64,000 bases of DNA from Lolium rigidum (GCF_022539505.1 NC_061514.1:36299769-36363768); one strand, 5' to 3'; shown: positions 35,559 to 48,507, numbered from the stretch's first letter. The notes: generated from the letters alone by a model not told the origin. Program-made: numbers and translations.

Positions 35559-36255
35559 AACTGCTGAGCCCATCTTAATGGCTAAAAAGAAAGAACTTCT
35601 TGGGAGATAACCCATGGGTTATTTTGCTACAGTACTTTGTTTTATATTTGTGTCTTGGAAGTTGTTTACTACTGTAGCAACCTCTCCTTATCTTAGTTTT
35701 GTGTTTTGTTGTGCCAAGTAAAGTCTTTGATAGTAAAGTAAGTACTAGATTTGGATTACTCGCGTGAAACAGATTTCTTTGCTGTCACGAATCTGGGTCT
35801 AATTCTCTGTAGGTAACTCAGAAAATTATGCCAATTTACGTGAGTGATACTCAGATATGTACGCAACTTTCATTCAATTTGAGCATTTTCATTTGAGCAA
35901 GTCTGGTGGCCTAATAAAATCCATCTTTACGGACTGTTCTGTTTTGACATGATTCTTCCTTTTATTTCGCATTGCCTCTTTTGCTATGTTGGATGAATTT
36001 CTTTGATCCATTAATGTCCAGTAGCTTTATGCAATGTCCGAAGTGTTAAGAATGATTGTGTCACCTCTGAACATGTTAATTTTTATTGTCCACTAACCCT
36101 CTAATGAGTTGTTTCGAGTTTGGTGTGGAGGAAGTTTTCAAGGGTCAAGAGAGGAGGATGATATACTACGATCAAGAAGAGTGAAAAGTCTAAACTTGGG
36201 GATGCCCCGGTGGTTCATCCCTGCATATATCAAGAAGACTCAAGCGTCTAAGCTT

Positions 36256-36276
36256 GGGGATGCCCAAGGCATCCCC
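36256..36276. other. PPT-like motif folded as a perfect hairpin inside D
   Basis: GGGGATGCC and GGCATCCCC flank a CAA loop. It is preceded by AAGCTT, so the left half repeats the polypurine tract AAGCTTGGGGATGC found just before the 3' LTR. A second unpaired copy (AAACTTGGGGATGCCCCGG) lies about 65 bases upstream. Confidence 0.75.
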
Positions 36277-38140
36277 TTCTTCATCGATAAATTATCGAGT
36301 TCCTTCTCTTGAAACTATATTTTTATTCGGTCACATCTTATGTGCTTTACTTGGAGCGTCTCGTGTGCTTTTGTTTTTGTTTTTGTTTGAATAAATTGGA
36401 TTACATCATGCTTGTGTGGGAGAGAGACACGCTCCGCTGGTTCATATGAACACATGTGTTCTTAGCTCATAATATTCATGGCGAAGTTTCCTCTTCGTTA
36501 AATTGTTATATGGTTGGAATTGGAAAATGATACATGTAGTAATTGCTATAATGTCTTGGGTAATGTGATACTTGGCAATTGTTGTGCTCATGTTTAAGCT
36601 CTTGCATCATATACTTTGCACCTATTAGTGAAGAATACATAGAGCATGCTAAAATTTGGTTTGCATATTTGGTTTCTCTAAGGTCTAGATAATTTCTAGT
36701 ATTGAGTTTGAACAACAAGGAAGACGGTGTAGAGTCTTATAATGTTTTCAATATGTCTTTTATGTGAGTTTTGCTGCACCGGTTCATCCTTGTGTTTGTT
36801 TCAAATAAGCCTTGCTAGCCTAAACCTTGTATCGAGAGGGAATACTTCTCATGCATCCAAAATACTTGAGCCAACCACTATGCCATTTGTGTCCACCATA
36901 CCTACCTATACTACATGGTATTTTCCCGCCATTCCAAAGTAAATTGCTTGAGTGCTACCTTTAAAATTCCATCATTCACCTTTGCAATATATAGCTCATG
37001 GGACAAATAGCTTAAAAACTATTGTGGTATTGAATATGTAATTATGCACTTTATCTCTTATTAAGTTGCTTGTTGTGCGATAACCATGTTTATCGGGGAA
37101 CGCCATCAACTCATTGTTGAATTTCATGTGAGTTGCTATGCATGTTCGTCTTGTCCGAAGTAAGGGCGATCTACACCGAGTTGAATGGTTTGAGCATGCA
37201 TATTGTGAGAGAAGAACATTGGGCCGCTAACTAAAGCCATGATTCATGGTGGAAGTTTCAGCTTTGGACAAACATCCTCAAATCTCTAATGAGAAAAGAA
37301 TTAATTGTTGTCAAATGCTTAAAGCATTAAAAGAGGAGTCCATTATCTCGTTGTCTATGTTGTCCCGGTATGGATGTCTAAGTTGAGAATAATCAAAAGC
37401 GAGAAATCCAAATGCGAGCTTTCTCCTTAGACCTTTGTACAAGCGGCATAGAGGTACCCCTTTGTGAAACTTGGTTAAAGCATATGTATTGCGGTGATAA
37501 TCCGAGTAGTCCAAGCTAATTAGGACAAGGTGCGGGCACTATTGGTACACTATGCATGAGGCTTGCAACTTATAAGATATAATTTACATGATGCATATGC
37601 TTTATTACTACCGTTGACAAAATTGTTTCATGTTTTCAAAATCAAAGCTCTAGCACAAATATAGCAATCGATGCTTTTCCTCTATGGAGGACCATTCTTT
37701 TACTTTCATTGTTGAGTCAGTTCACCTATTTCTCTCCATCTCAAGAAGCAAACACTTGTGTGAACCGTGCATTGATTCTTACATATTTGCATATTGCATT
37801 TGTTATATTGCTTTGCATTGACAATTATCCATGAGATATACATGTTATAAGTTGAAAGCAACCGCTGAAACTTCATCTTCCTTTGTGTTGCTTCAATACC
37901 TTTACTTTGAATTATTACTTTATGAGTTAACTCTTATGCAAGACTTATTGATGCTTGTCTTGAAGTGCTATTCATGAAAAGTCTTTGCTTTATGATTCAG
38001 CTTGTTTACCCATATCATATACATTGTTTTGATCGCTGCATTCACTACATATGCTTTACAAATAGTATGATCAAGTTTATGATGGCATGTCACTCCGTAA
38101 ATTATCTTTGTTATCGTTTTACCCGCTCGGGACGAGCGTA

Positions 38141-38157
38141 ACTAAGCTTGGGGATGC
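38141..38157 (+). other. Polypurine tract of D
   Basis: ACTAAGCTTGGGGATGC directly precedes the 3' LTR and would prime plus-strand synthesis. The same motif precedes the 3' LTRs of F and E (the latter inverted). Confidence 0.7.
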
Positions 38158-39604
38158 CGATACGTCTCCAACGTATCGATAATTTCTTGTGTTCCATGCC
38201 ACATTATTGATGTTATCTACATGTTATATGCACACTTTATGTCATATTCGTGCATTTTCCGGAACTAACCTATTAACAAGATGCCGAAGTGCCGCTCCTC
38301 GTTTTCTGCCGTTTTTGGTTTCGTAAATCCTAGTAACGAAATATTCTCGGAATCGGACGAAATCAACGCCTGTGTTCCTATTTTACCCGAAGCATCCGAA
38401 CACACGAGAACCGCCGGAGAAGGGGGCAGGGCCACCACACCACACCCCGGCGCGGCCAAGGGGGGGGGGCGCCCCCCTAGGGTGTGGGCCCCCCAGAAGC
38501 CCTCCTGCGCCGCCTCTCCGCCTATATAAAGCCCCTGACCTAAAAACCTCGGGGCGTTCGACGAAACCACAGAAACCTTCCAGAGCCGCCGCCATCGCGA
38601 AGCCAAGATCTGGGGGACAGGAGTCTCTCGTTCCGGCACCCCGCCGGAGCGGGGAAGTGCCCCCGGAAGGCTTCTCCATCGACACCGCTGCCATCTCCAC
38701 CGCCATCTTCATCACCGCCGCCGCTCCCATGAGGAGGGAGTAGTTCTCCATCGAGGCTCGGGGCTGTACCGGTAGCTATGTGGTTAATCTCTCTCCATGT
38801 ACTTCAATACAATGATCTCATGAGCTGCTTTACATGATTGAGATTCATATGAGTTTTGTATCACAATTCATCTATGTGCTACTCTAGTGATGTTATTAAA
38901 GTAGTTCTATTCCTCCCCGCACGTGTGTAAAGGTGACTAGTGTGTGCACCGTGTGGTTCTTGTCGTAGGCTATGATCATGATCTCTTGTAGATTGTGGAG
39001 TTAATTATCATTATGATGGTATTGATGTGATCTATTTGGTTATGTTGATCTATCTTGCACTAAAGGTTACTTAAATATGAACAAATTGTGGAGCTTGTTA
39101 ACTCCGGCATTGAGGGTTCGTGTAATCCTACGCAATGCGTTCATCATCCAACAAAAGTGTAGAGTATGCATTTATCTATTCTCGTTATGTGATCAATGTT
39201 GAGAGTGTCCACTAGTGAAAGTGTAATCCCTAGGCCTTGTTCCTAAATATCTGCTATCGCCGCTTGTTTACTCGTTTTATCGCGTTACTACTCGCCGCAT
39301 TACTACCGCTTGTTTATCGTCCCGGGCAAAGCACTTTTCCGGTGCCGTTGCTATCGCTTATTCATACCACCCGTATTTCACTATCTCTTCGCCGAACTAG
39401 TGCACCTATTAGGTGTGTTGGGGACACAAGAGACTTCTTGCTTTGTGGTTGCGGGGTTGCATGAGAGGGATATCTTTGACCTCTTCCTCCCCGAGTTCGA
39501 TAAACCTTGGGTATCCACTTAAGGGAAACTTGCTGCTGTTCTACAAACCTCTGCTCTTGGAGGCCCAACACTGTCTACAAGAATAGAAGCTCCCGTAGAC
39601 ATCA
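38158..39604 (+). repeat. 3' LTR of D
   Basis: It starts CGATACGTCTCCAACG (C in place of T at the first base, in a CTG context) and ends CGTAGACATCA. TATA box at 38523-38530. Confidence 0.9.
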
Positions 39605-40688
39605 GCCACTTTACCATTTACATATTTGGGGTTGCCACTAGGCACTGCTAGACCAAAGATACAACACTTGACTCCTATTGTTACTAGATTGGAAAGGAAG
39701 CTCACAAGTATCTCAAGTTTTTTTATCCTAGGGGGCCAGTTTGCAGTTGGTGGATTCTGCCCTTTCTTCCATGTCCACTTTCTTTCTTTGCTCTCTTCAG
39801 ATCCCACCTGGTATTTTAAATCAATTGAACATAATTCTTAGGCAGTGTCTTTGGAGAGATAATATTGACACACCAAAACAGTCTCTTGCTACATGGGAGA
39901 TGTTGTGCAAGCCCAAGAATAGAGGGGGAGTTAATGAGGTACTTCTTTTGAAATACCTGGATAAATTTTATAATAAGGCTGACACTCCCTGGGTCAAGCT
40001 TATTTGGAGGACTTATTATCAGTTTTAAGTCCCACGGGCTGAGAATCTTTGTGGTTCTTTTTGGTGGAAGAATATCTGTAAGCATATTGATAAATATAGA
40101 CAAGTTGCTACAGTGTTGCCTAGCAAGGGTGATACTTTCATGTTCTGGCTAGATGGCTGGAGGTTTGAGAATTCAACTACACCTTTGCATGAGAGATATC
40201 CAAGAATTTTTTCATATGCAACTGATGATAAACTCACTGCTGAGGAAGTGTATGCAACTGAGGATATTGCACAACTGTTTCATCTCCCTCTATCTGCTCA
40301 AGCATATGAGGAGTTGCAGGATCTTGTGAGTAATATGAGGCACAATCCACTATCTGTTGGCAACGATTCTTGGGTTTATGCCTGGGGGAGTTCTTATACT
40401 GCCTCCAAATATTATTAGCATATTCATTCTCACATTCAGGTTATTAGTTTGTATAGATGGATTTGGAAGTCAAGTTGTATCATGAAGCATAAGTTTTTTG
40501 CCTGGCTTTTGCTCAATGATAGGTTGAATACAAGAGATATGCTCAAGCGTAGGCATTGGAATGTGACTGAGGGTACACATTGCGAGCTCTGTTTTGCAAG
40601 AGCATATGAGGATAGGATGCATCTGTTTTTTGAGTGTAATTTCAGTCAGAGAGTTTGGGCTTACTTGCAAATTGATTGGCTGCATGGG
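39605..40688 (+). pseudogene. LINE C ORF2, post-polymerase region and zinc-binding domain
   Basis: The frame resumes with FTYLGLPLGT, the usual motif downstream of the polymerase, then shifts within a T-run near 39720. The next frame has SLQIPPGILNQLN, CLWRDN, WEMLCKPKNRGG and LIWRTYYQF, ending at TAA 40024-40026. A further part has FMFWLDGW and TADDKL-like spacing and a TAG near 40417. The last part has KHKFFAWLLLNDRLNTRDML and the metal-binding pattern CELC, His, Cys (HCELCFARAYEDRMHLFFEC). It is cut at 40688 by element E. At least two stops and one frameshift make this inactive. Confidence 0.8.
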
Positions 40689-42285
40689 TGATGCGTGCAG
40701 TTAACACACGTCCGTTGGGAACCCCAAGAGGAAGGTGTGATGCGTACAGTAGCAAGTTTTCCCTCAGAAAGAAACCAAGGTTTATCGAACCAGTAGGAGC
40801 CAAGAAGCACGTTGAAGGTTGATGGCGGCGAAATGTAGTGCGGCGCAACACCAGGGATTCCGCGCCAACGTGGAACCTGCACAACACAATCAAAGTACTT
40901 TGCCCCAACGTAATGCTGAGGTTGTCAATCTCACCGGCTTGCCGTAAACAAAGGATTAGATGTATAGTGTGGATGATGATGATTGTTTGTGAAGAACAAG
41001 TAAGAACAATTGCATTAGATTGTATTTCGTATGTAAAGAATAGGACCGGGTCCACAGTTCACTAGTGGTGTCTCTCCCATAAGATAAACAGATGTTGGGT
41101 GAACAAATTACAGTTGCACAATTGACAAATAAAGAAGGCATAACAATGCACATACATATATCATGATGAGTACTATGAGATTTAATCAGGGCATTACGAC
41201 AAAGTACACATACCGCTATCCAGCATGCATCTATGCCTAAATAGTCCACTTTCAGGTTATCCGAACCCCTTCCGGTATTAAGTTGTAAACAACAGACAAT
41301 TGCATTAAAGTATGGTGCGTAATGTAATCAACACAAATATCCTTAGACAAAGCATCGATGTTTTATCCCTAGTAGCAACAAGACATCCACAACCTTAGAA
41401 CTTTCCTCGTCATCGTCCTGCATTTAATGGAGGCATGAACCCACTATCGAGCATAAATACTCCCTCTTGGAGTCACAAGTATCAACTTGGCCAGAGCCTC
41501 TACTAGCAACGGCGAGCATGCAAGAACATAAATAACATATATGATAGATTGATAATCAACTTGACATAGTATTCAATATTCATCGGATCCCAACAAACAC
41601 AACATGTAGCATTACAAATAGATGATCTTGATCATGATAGGCAGCTCACAAGATCTAACATGATAGCACAATGAGGAGAAGACAACCATCTAGCTACCGC
41701 TATGGACCCATAGTCCGGGGGTGGACTACTCACACATCGATCCGGAGGCGATCATGGCGATCAAGAGACCTCCGGGAGATGATTCCCTCTCTCGGCAGGT
41801 GCGAGAGGCGATCTCCCGAATCCCCCGAGATGGGATTGGCGGCGGCGGCGTCTCCGGAAGGTTTTCCGTATCGTGGCTCTCGGCATCGGGGTATTCGCGA
41901 CGAAGGCTTTAAGTAGGCGGAAGGGCAGGTCAGGGGGCGTCACGAGGGGCCCACACGCTAGGGCCGCCCGGCCAGCACCTGGGCCGCGCCGCCGTAGTGT
42001 GTCGCCGCCTCGTGGCCCCACTTCGTATCTCCCTCGGTCTTCTGGAAGCTTCGTGGAAAAATAGGACCCTGGGCGTTGATTTCGTCCAATTCTGAGAATA
42101 TTTCCTTACTAGGATTTCTGAAACCAAAAATAGCGTAAAAACATCAATCGGCTCTTCGGCATCTCGTCAATAGGTTAGTGCCGGAAAATGCATAATAATG
42201 ACATATAATGTGTATAAAACATGTGAGTATCATCATAAAAGTAGCATGGAACATAAAAAATTATAGATACGTTTGGGACGTATCA
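40689..42285 (-). repeat. 3' LTR of E
   Basis: In plus-strand reading it starts TGATGCGTGCAGTTAACACA and ends TTTGGGACGTATCA. It matches the 5' LTR at 51205-52806 closely; most differences lie at CAG/CTG sites (for example TACAGTAG at 40743 versus TACGATAG at 51261). Confidence 0.9.
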
Positions 42286-43306
42286 AGCATCCCCAAGCTT
42301 AGTTCCTACTCGCCCTCGAGTAGGTAAACGATAACAAAGATAATTTCTGAAGTGACATGCTATCATAATCTTGATCAATACTATTGTAAAGCACATGAGA
42401 TGAATGCAGCGATTCGAAGCAATGATGAAGACAATGAGTAAACAAATGAATCATATAGCAAAGACTTTTCATGAATAATACTTTCAAGACAAGCGTCAAT
42501 AAGACTTGCATAATAGCTTAACTCATAAGCAATAAATTCTTAGTAGAAAGCTTTGAAACAACACAAAGGAAGATATAAGTTTCAGCGGTTGCTTTCAACT
42601 TCAACATGTATATCTCATGGATAATTGTCAACACAAAGTAATATAACAAGTGCAATAGGTAAACATGTAAGAATCAATGCACACAGCTTTACACAAGTGT
42701 TTGCTTCTAAGATAGAAAGAAGTAGGTAAACCGACTCAACAATAAAGTAGAAGAATGGCCCTTCGCAGAGGGAAGCATGGATTACTATTTTTGTGCTAGA
42801 GCTTTTCATTTTGAAAACATAGAAACAATTTTGTCAACGGTAGTAATAAATCATATGTGTTATGTATAAGATATCTTATAAGTTGTAAGCCTCATGCATA
42901 GAATACTAATAGTGCCCGCACCTTGTCCTAATTAGCTTGGATTAACACGGATTATCATTGCATAACATATGTTTCAACCAAGTGTCACAAAGGGGTACCT
43001 CTATGCCGCCCGTACAAAGGTCTAAGGAGAAAGCTCGCATTGGATTTCTCGCTTTTGATTGTTCTCAACTTAGACATCCATACCGGGACAACATAGACAA
43101 CAGATAATGGACTCCTCTTTAATGCATAAGCATGCAACAACAGTTAATATTTCTCATAAGAGATTGAGGATTTGTGTCCAAACTGAAACTTCCACCATGA
43201 TTCATGGCTTTAGTTAGCAGCCCAATGTTCTTCTCTAACATTATGCATACTCAAACCATTTGATCATGAAAATCTACCTTACTTCAGACAAGACGAACAT
43301 GCATAG
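42286..43306 (-). other. 3' internal domain of E
   Basis: Non-coding. Read on the minus strand it is collinear with the last kilobase before the 3' LTR of D (37140-38157) and of F (47490-48507), ending in the polypurine motif AGCATCCCCAAGCTTAG (inverted, 42286-42302). It is interrupted at 43306 by the start of F. Confidence 0.85.
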
Positions 43307-45020
43307 TGATACGTCTCCGACGTATCGATAATTTCTTATGTTCCATGCCACATTATTGATGATATCTACATGTTTTATGCATACTTTATGTCATATTTAT
43401 GCGTTTTCCGGAACTAACCTATTGACGAGATGCCGAAGGGCCAGTTCCTGTTTTCTGCTGTTTTTGGTTTCAGAAATCCTAGTAAGGAAATATTCTCGGA
43501 ATTGGACGAAATCAACGCCCAGGTTCCTATTTTTCCCGGAAGCATCCAGAACACCCGAGAGAGGCTAGAGAGGGGACACAGGCCCCCCAGATGATAGGCC
43601 GGCGCGGCCCAGGCCCTGGCCACGCCGCCTTATGGTGACACCGCCTCGTTGACTCTCCGACTCCGCCTCTTCGCCTATATAAAGGTCCCTAACCTAAAAC
43701 CTCGAGACGAAAAAGCCACGGTACGAGAAACCTTCCAGAGCCGCCGCCATCGCGAAGCCAAGATCTGGGGGACAGGAGTCTCTGTTCCGCACGCCGCCGG
43801 ACGGGGAAGTGCCCCCGGAAGGCTCCTCCATCGACACCACCGCCATCTTCATCAACGCTGCTGTCTCCCATGAGGAGGGAGTAGTTCTCCATCGAGGCTA
43901 GCTCGGGGCTGTACCGGTAGCTATGTGGTTAATCTCTCTCCTATGTGCTTCAATACAATAATCTCATGAGCTGCCTTACATGATTGAGATTCATATGATG
44001 ATGCTTGTAATCTAGATGTCATTATGCTAGTCAAGTGGGTTTTACTTATGTGATCTCCGGAGACTCCTTGTCCCACGTGTGTAAAGGTGACAAGTGTGTG
44101 CACCGTGTGGGTCTCTTAGGCTATATTTCACATAATACTTATTCACTGTTATGAATGGCATAGTGAAGTGCTTATTTATATCCCTTTATGATTGCAATGT
44201 GTTTTGTATCACAATTTATCCATGTGCTACTCTAGTGATGTTATTAAAGTAGTTTATTCCTCCTGCACGGTGTAATGGTGACAGTGTGTGCATCCGTGTT
44301 AGCACTTGGCATAGGCTATGATTATGATCTCTTGTAGATTATGAAGTTAACTATTGCTATGATGGTATTGATGTGATCTATTACTCCTACATAGTGTGAA
44401 GGTGACAGTGTGCATGCTATGTTAGTACTTGGTTTAGTTGTGTTGATCTGTCATGCACTCTAAGGTTATTTAAATATGAACATTGAATATTGTGGAGCTT
44501 GTTAACTCCGGCATTGAGGGTTCGTGTAATCCTACGCAATTAGTGGTGTTCATCATCCAACAAGAGAGTGTAGAGTATGCATTTATTTATTCTATTATGT
44601 GATCAAAGTTGAGAGTGTCCACTAGTGAAAGTCTAATCCCTAGGCCTTGTTCCTAAATACTGCTATCGCTGCTTGTTTACTGTTTTACTGCATTACCACT
44701 GCTGCATTACTACTGCTTGTTTACTGTCCTGGGCAAAGCACTTTTCTGGTGCCATTGCCATTGCTCATATATATTCATACCACCTGTATTTCACTATTTC
44801 TTCGCCGAACTAGTGCACCTATTAGGTGTGTTGGGGACACAAGAGACTTCTTGCTTTGTGGTTGCAGGGTTGCATGAGAGGGATATCTTTGACCTCTTCC
44901 TCCCTGAGTTCGATAAACCTTGGGTGATCCACTTAAGGGAAACTTGCTCGCTGTTCTACAAACCTCTCGCTCTTGGAGGCCCAACACTGTCTACAAGAAA
45001 AGGAGGGGGCGTAGACATCA
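43307..45020 (+). repeat. 5' LTR of F
   Basis: It starts TGATACGTCTCCGACGTATC and ends CGTAGACATCA. TATA box at 43676-43683. It shows clean CTG and CAG words where the other LTR copies are scrambled. Confidence 0.9.
43676..43683 (+). promoter_or_regulatory. TATA box in F 5' LTR
   Basis: TATATAAA followed by GGTCCCTAACC, at the same place as in D. Confidence 0.7.
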
Positions 45021-45183
45021 AGCTATTTTCCTCGCGCCGTTGTCGGGAGGAAAGGTAAAAGGCTCTCATACTCCGGTCCCGGGTAAAGTACTTTTCCGGC
45101 GCCGTTGTGTGTGTGCTCGAAGCTATTTCCTTTAGATCCCGCAATTGCATCTTTTTGTTTCTTGTTTACACTAGTTTGGCATA

Positions 45184-45913
45184 ATGGACAACAATGAGCT
45201 TCTTATTCTATTTCCTGATTTAAGACATGGATGGTTTGATGCGAAAATTAAAAAACCTATGGAACATATTAGTATGAACACTTTGAACACCATTGTTGCT
45301 AATGATATGGAAAATTCTAAGCTTGGGGAAGCTGGCTTTGATGAGCATGATATTTTTAGTCCCCCAAGCATTGAGGAGAAAATTTACTTTGATGATACTT
45401 TGCCTCCTATTTATGATGATTATAATGATAGTAGTCTTTTAGTACCACCTGTTATGAAGGATAAATTTGATTATGATTACGACATGCCTCCTATATTTGA
45501 TGATGAGAATAATAATGATAGCTACTTTGTTGAATTTGCTCCTACTACAATTAATAAGAATAACAATGCTTATGTTGGGAGTAGTAATAATTTTATGCAT
45601 GAGACTCATGATAAGAATGCTTTATGTGATAGTTATATTGTTGAGTTTGCTCATGTTGCTACTCGAAAGTTATTATGAGAGAGGAAAATATGGTTGTAGA
45701 AATTTTCATGTTACTAAAATGCCTCTCTATGTGCTGAAATTTTTGAAGCTACACTTGTTTTATCTTCCTATGCTTGTTACTTTGCTCTTCATGAACTTGT
45801 TTATCTACAAGATTCCTATGCATAGGAAGCATGTTAGGCTTAAATATGTTTTGAATTTGCTTCTTGATGCTCTCTTTTGCTTCAACTACTATTTCTTGCG
45901 AGTGCATCATTAA
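45184..45913 (+). pseudogene. Private ORF of the D/F family, copy in F (one frameshift)
   Basis: ATG 45184 opens MDNNELLILFPDLRHGWFDA. The frame runs to TGA after residue 164, but one extra base at CTCG 45662-45665 causes this. In D the same place reads CTG and the frame continues. Beyond it the C-terminal part (YERGKYGCRNFHVTKMPLYV, then the hydrophobic segment) is present in another frame to the stop at 45911-45913. Relative to D it lacks a short stretch near residue 28 and has an acidic, Asn/Asp-rich insertion of about 40 residues (DYDYDMPPIFDDENNND). Acidic patches and the SIEEKI motif are conserved. Function is unknown. Confidence 0.6.
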
Positions 45914-46615
45914 AACTGCTGAGCCCATCTTAATGGCTATAAAGAAAGAACTTCTTGGGAGATAACCCATGTGTTTATTTTGCTACAGTACCTCTATTTT
46001 ATATTTGTGTCTTGGAAGTTGTTATTACTGTAGCAACCTCTCCTTATCTTAGTTTTGTGCCTAGTTGTGCCAAGTAAAGTCTTTGATAGTAAAGTGAATA
46101 CTAGATTTGGATTACTGCGCGTAGAACAGCATTTCTTTGTCGTCACGAATCTGGGCCTAATTCTCCGTAGGTAACTCAGAAAATTATGCCAATTTACGTG
46201 AGTGATCCTCGGATATGTACGCAACTTTCATTCAATTTGGGCATTTTCATTTGAGCAAGTCTGGTGCCTCAATAAAATTCGTCTTTACGAACTGTTCTGT
46301 TTTGACAGATTCTGCCTTTTATTTCGCATTGCCTCTTTTGCTGTGTTGGATGGATTTCTTTGTTCCATTACCTTCCAGTAGTTTTGGGCAATGTCCAGAA
46401 GTGTTAAGAATGATTGTGTCACCTCTGAACATGCGAATTTTGGATTATACACTAACCCTCTAATGAGTTTGTTTCGAGTTTGGTGTGGAGGAAGTTTTCA
46501 AGGGTCAAGAGAGGAGGATGATATACTACGATCAAGAAGAGTGAAAAGTCTAAGCTTGGGGATGCCCCGGTGGTTCACCCCTGCATATTTCAAGAAGACT
46601 CAAGCGTCTAAGCTT

Positions 46616-46636
46616 GGGGATGCCCAAGGCATCCCC
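46616..46636. other. PPT-like hairpin inside F
   Basis: This is the same perfect GGGGATGCC/CAA/GGCATCCCC hairpin as at 36256 in D, preceded by AAGCTT. An unpaired copy of the motif lies about 65 bases upstream. Confidence 0.75.
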
Positions 46637-48507
46637 TTCTTCATCGACAACATTATCGGGTTCCTCCCCTGAAACTATATTTTTATTCCGTCACATCTTA
46701 TGTGCTTTGCTTGGAGCGTCGGTTTGTTTTTGTTTTTGTTTTTGTTTGAATAAAATGGATCCTAGCATTCATTGTGTGGGAGAGAGACACGCTCCGCTGG
46801 TTCATATGAACACATGTGTTTTTAGCTTTTAATGTTCATGGCGAAGGTTGAAACTGCTTCGTTCATTGTTATATGGTTGGAAACGGAAAATGCTACATGT
46901 AGTAATTGGTAAAATGTCTTGGATAATGTGATACTTGGAAATTGTTGTGCTCATGTTTAAGCTCTTGCATCATATAATTTGCACCTATTAATGAATAAAT
47001 ACATAGAGCTTGCTAAAATTTGGTTTGCATATTTGGTCTCTCTAAAGTCTAGATAATTTCTAGTATTGAGTTTTGAACAACAAGGAAGACGGTGTAGAGT
47101 CTTATAATGTTTACAAGTATGTCTTTTATGTGAGTTTTGCTGCACCGGTTCATCCTTGTGTTTGTTTCAAATAACCTTGCTAGCCTAAAACTTGTATCGA
47201 GAGGGAATACTTCTCATGCATCCAAAATCCTTGAGCCAACCACTATGCCATTTGTGTCCACCATATCTACCTACTACATGGTATTTCTCTGTTATTCCAA
47301 AGTAAATTGCTTGAGTGCTACCTTTAAAATTTCCATTCTTTACCTTTACAATATATAGCTCATGGGACAAATAGCTTAAAAACTATTATGGTATTGAATA
47401 TGTACTTATGCACTTTATCTCTTATTAAGTTGCTTGTTGTGCGATAACCATGTTCCTGGGGACGCCATCAACTACTCTTTGTTGAATATCATGTGAGTTG
47501 CTATGCATGTCCGTCTTGTCCGAAGTAAGAGAGATCTACCACCTTAATGGTTGGAGCATGCATATTGTTAGAGAAGAACATTGGGCCGCTAACTAAAGCC
47601 ATGAATCATGGTGGAAGTTTCAGCTTTGGACACATATCCTCAATCTCATATGAGAACACTAACTGTTGCTACATGCTTATGCATTAAAGAGGAGTCCATT
47701 ATCTGTTGTCCATGTTGTCCCGGTATGGATTTCTAAGTTGAGAATAATCAAAAGCGAGAAATCCAAAATGCGATCTTTCTCCTTAGACCTTTGTATAGGC
47801 GGCATGGAGGTACCCCTTTGTGACACTTGGTTAAAACATGTGTATTGCGATGATCCCGGTAGTCCAAGCTAATTAGGACAAGGTGCGGGCACTATTAGTA
47901 TACTATGCATGAGGCTTGCAACTTGTAAGATATAATTTACATAATACATGTGCTTTATTACTACCGTTGACAAAATTGTTTCATGTTTTCAAAATAAAAG
48001 CTCTAGCACAAATATAGCAATCGATGCTTTCCTCTTTGAAGGACCATTCTTTTACTTTTATGTTGAGTCAGCTTCACCTATCTCTCCCCACCTCAAGAAG
48101 CAAACACTTGTGTGAACCGTGCATTGATTCTTACATACTTGCATATTGCACTTGTTATATTACTCTATGTTGACAATATCCATGAGATATACATGTTATA
48201 AGTTGAAAGCAACCGCTGAAACTTAATCTTCTTTTGTGTTGCTTCAATACCTTTACTATGAATTTATTGCTTTATGAGTTAACTCTTATGCAAGACTTAT
48301 TGATGCTTGTCTTGAAAGTACTATTCATGAAAAGTCTTTGCTTTATGATTCATTTGTTTACTCATGTCATTACCATTGTTTTGATCGCTGCATTCATTAC
48401 ATATGTTTACAATAGTATGATCAAGGTTATGATGGCATGTCACTCCGTAAATTATCTTTGTTATCGTTTACTCTGCCGTGACGAGCGAGAACTAAGCTTG
48501 GGGATGC

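Larger units (their letters stand above)
33330..39604 (+). mobile_element. Non-autonomous LTR retrotransposon D (complete)
   Basis: The element is 6275 bp with an exact TSD GCCAC (33325-33329 and 39605-39609). LTRs are 33330-34773 and 38158-39604 and nearly identical apart from CTG/CG-type differences, so it is young. The order is 5' LTR, tRNA-Asp-type primer site, leader, one private ORF (34937-35558), about 2.6 kb of non-coding DNA, polypurine tract, 3' LTR. There is no gag, protease, reverse transcriptase or integrase, so it must depend on another element for replication. It is inserted in the reverse transcriptase gene of LINE C. Confidence 0.92.

Noticed and set aside
37140..38157. Possible gene in the shared 3' internal domain of D, E and F
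   Set aside because: The region is conserved at the nucleotide level but no frame stays open across copies, so it looks like a cis element, not coding sequence.
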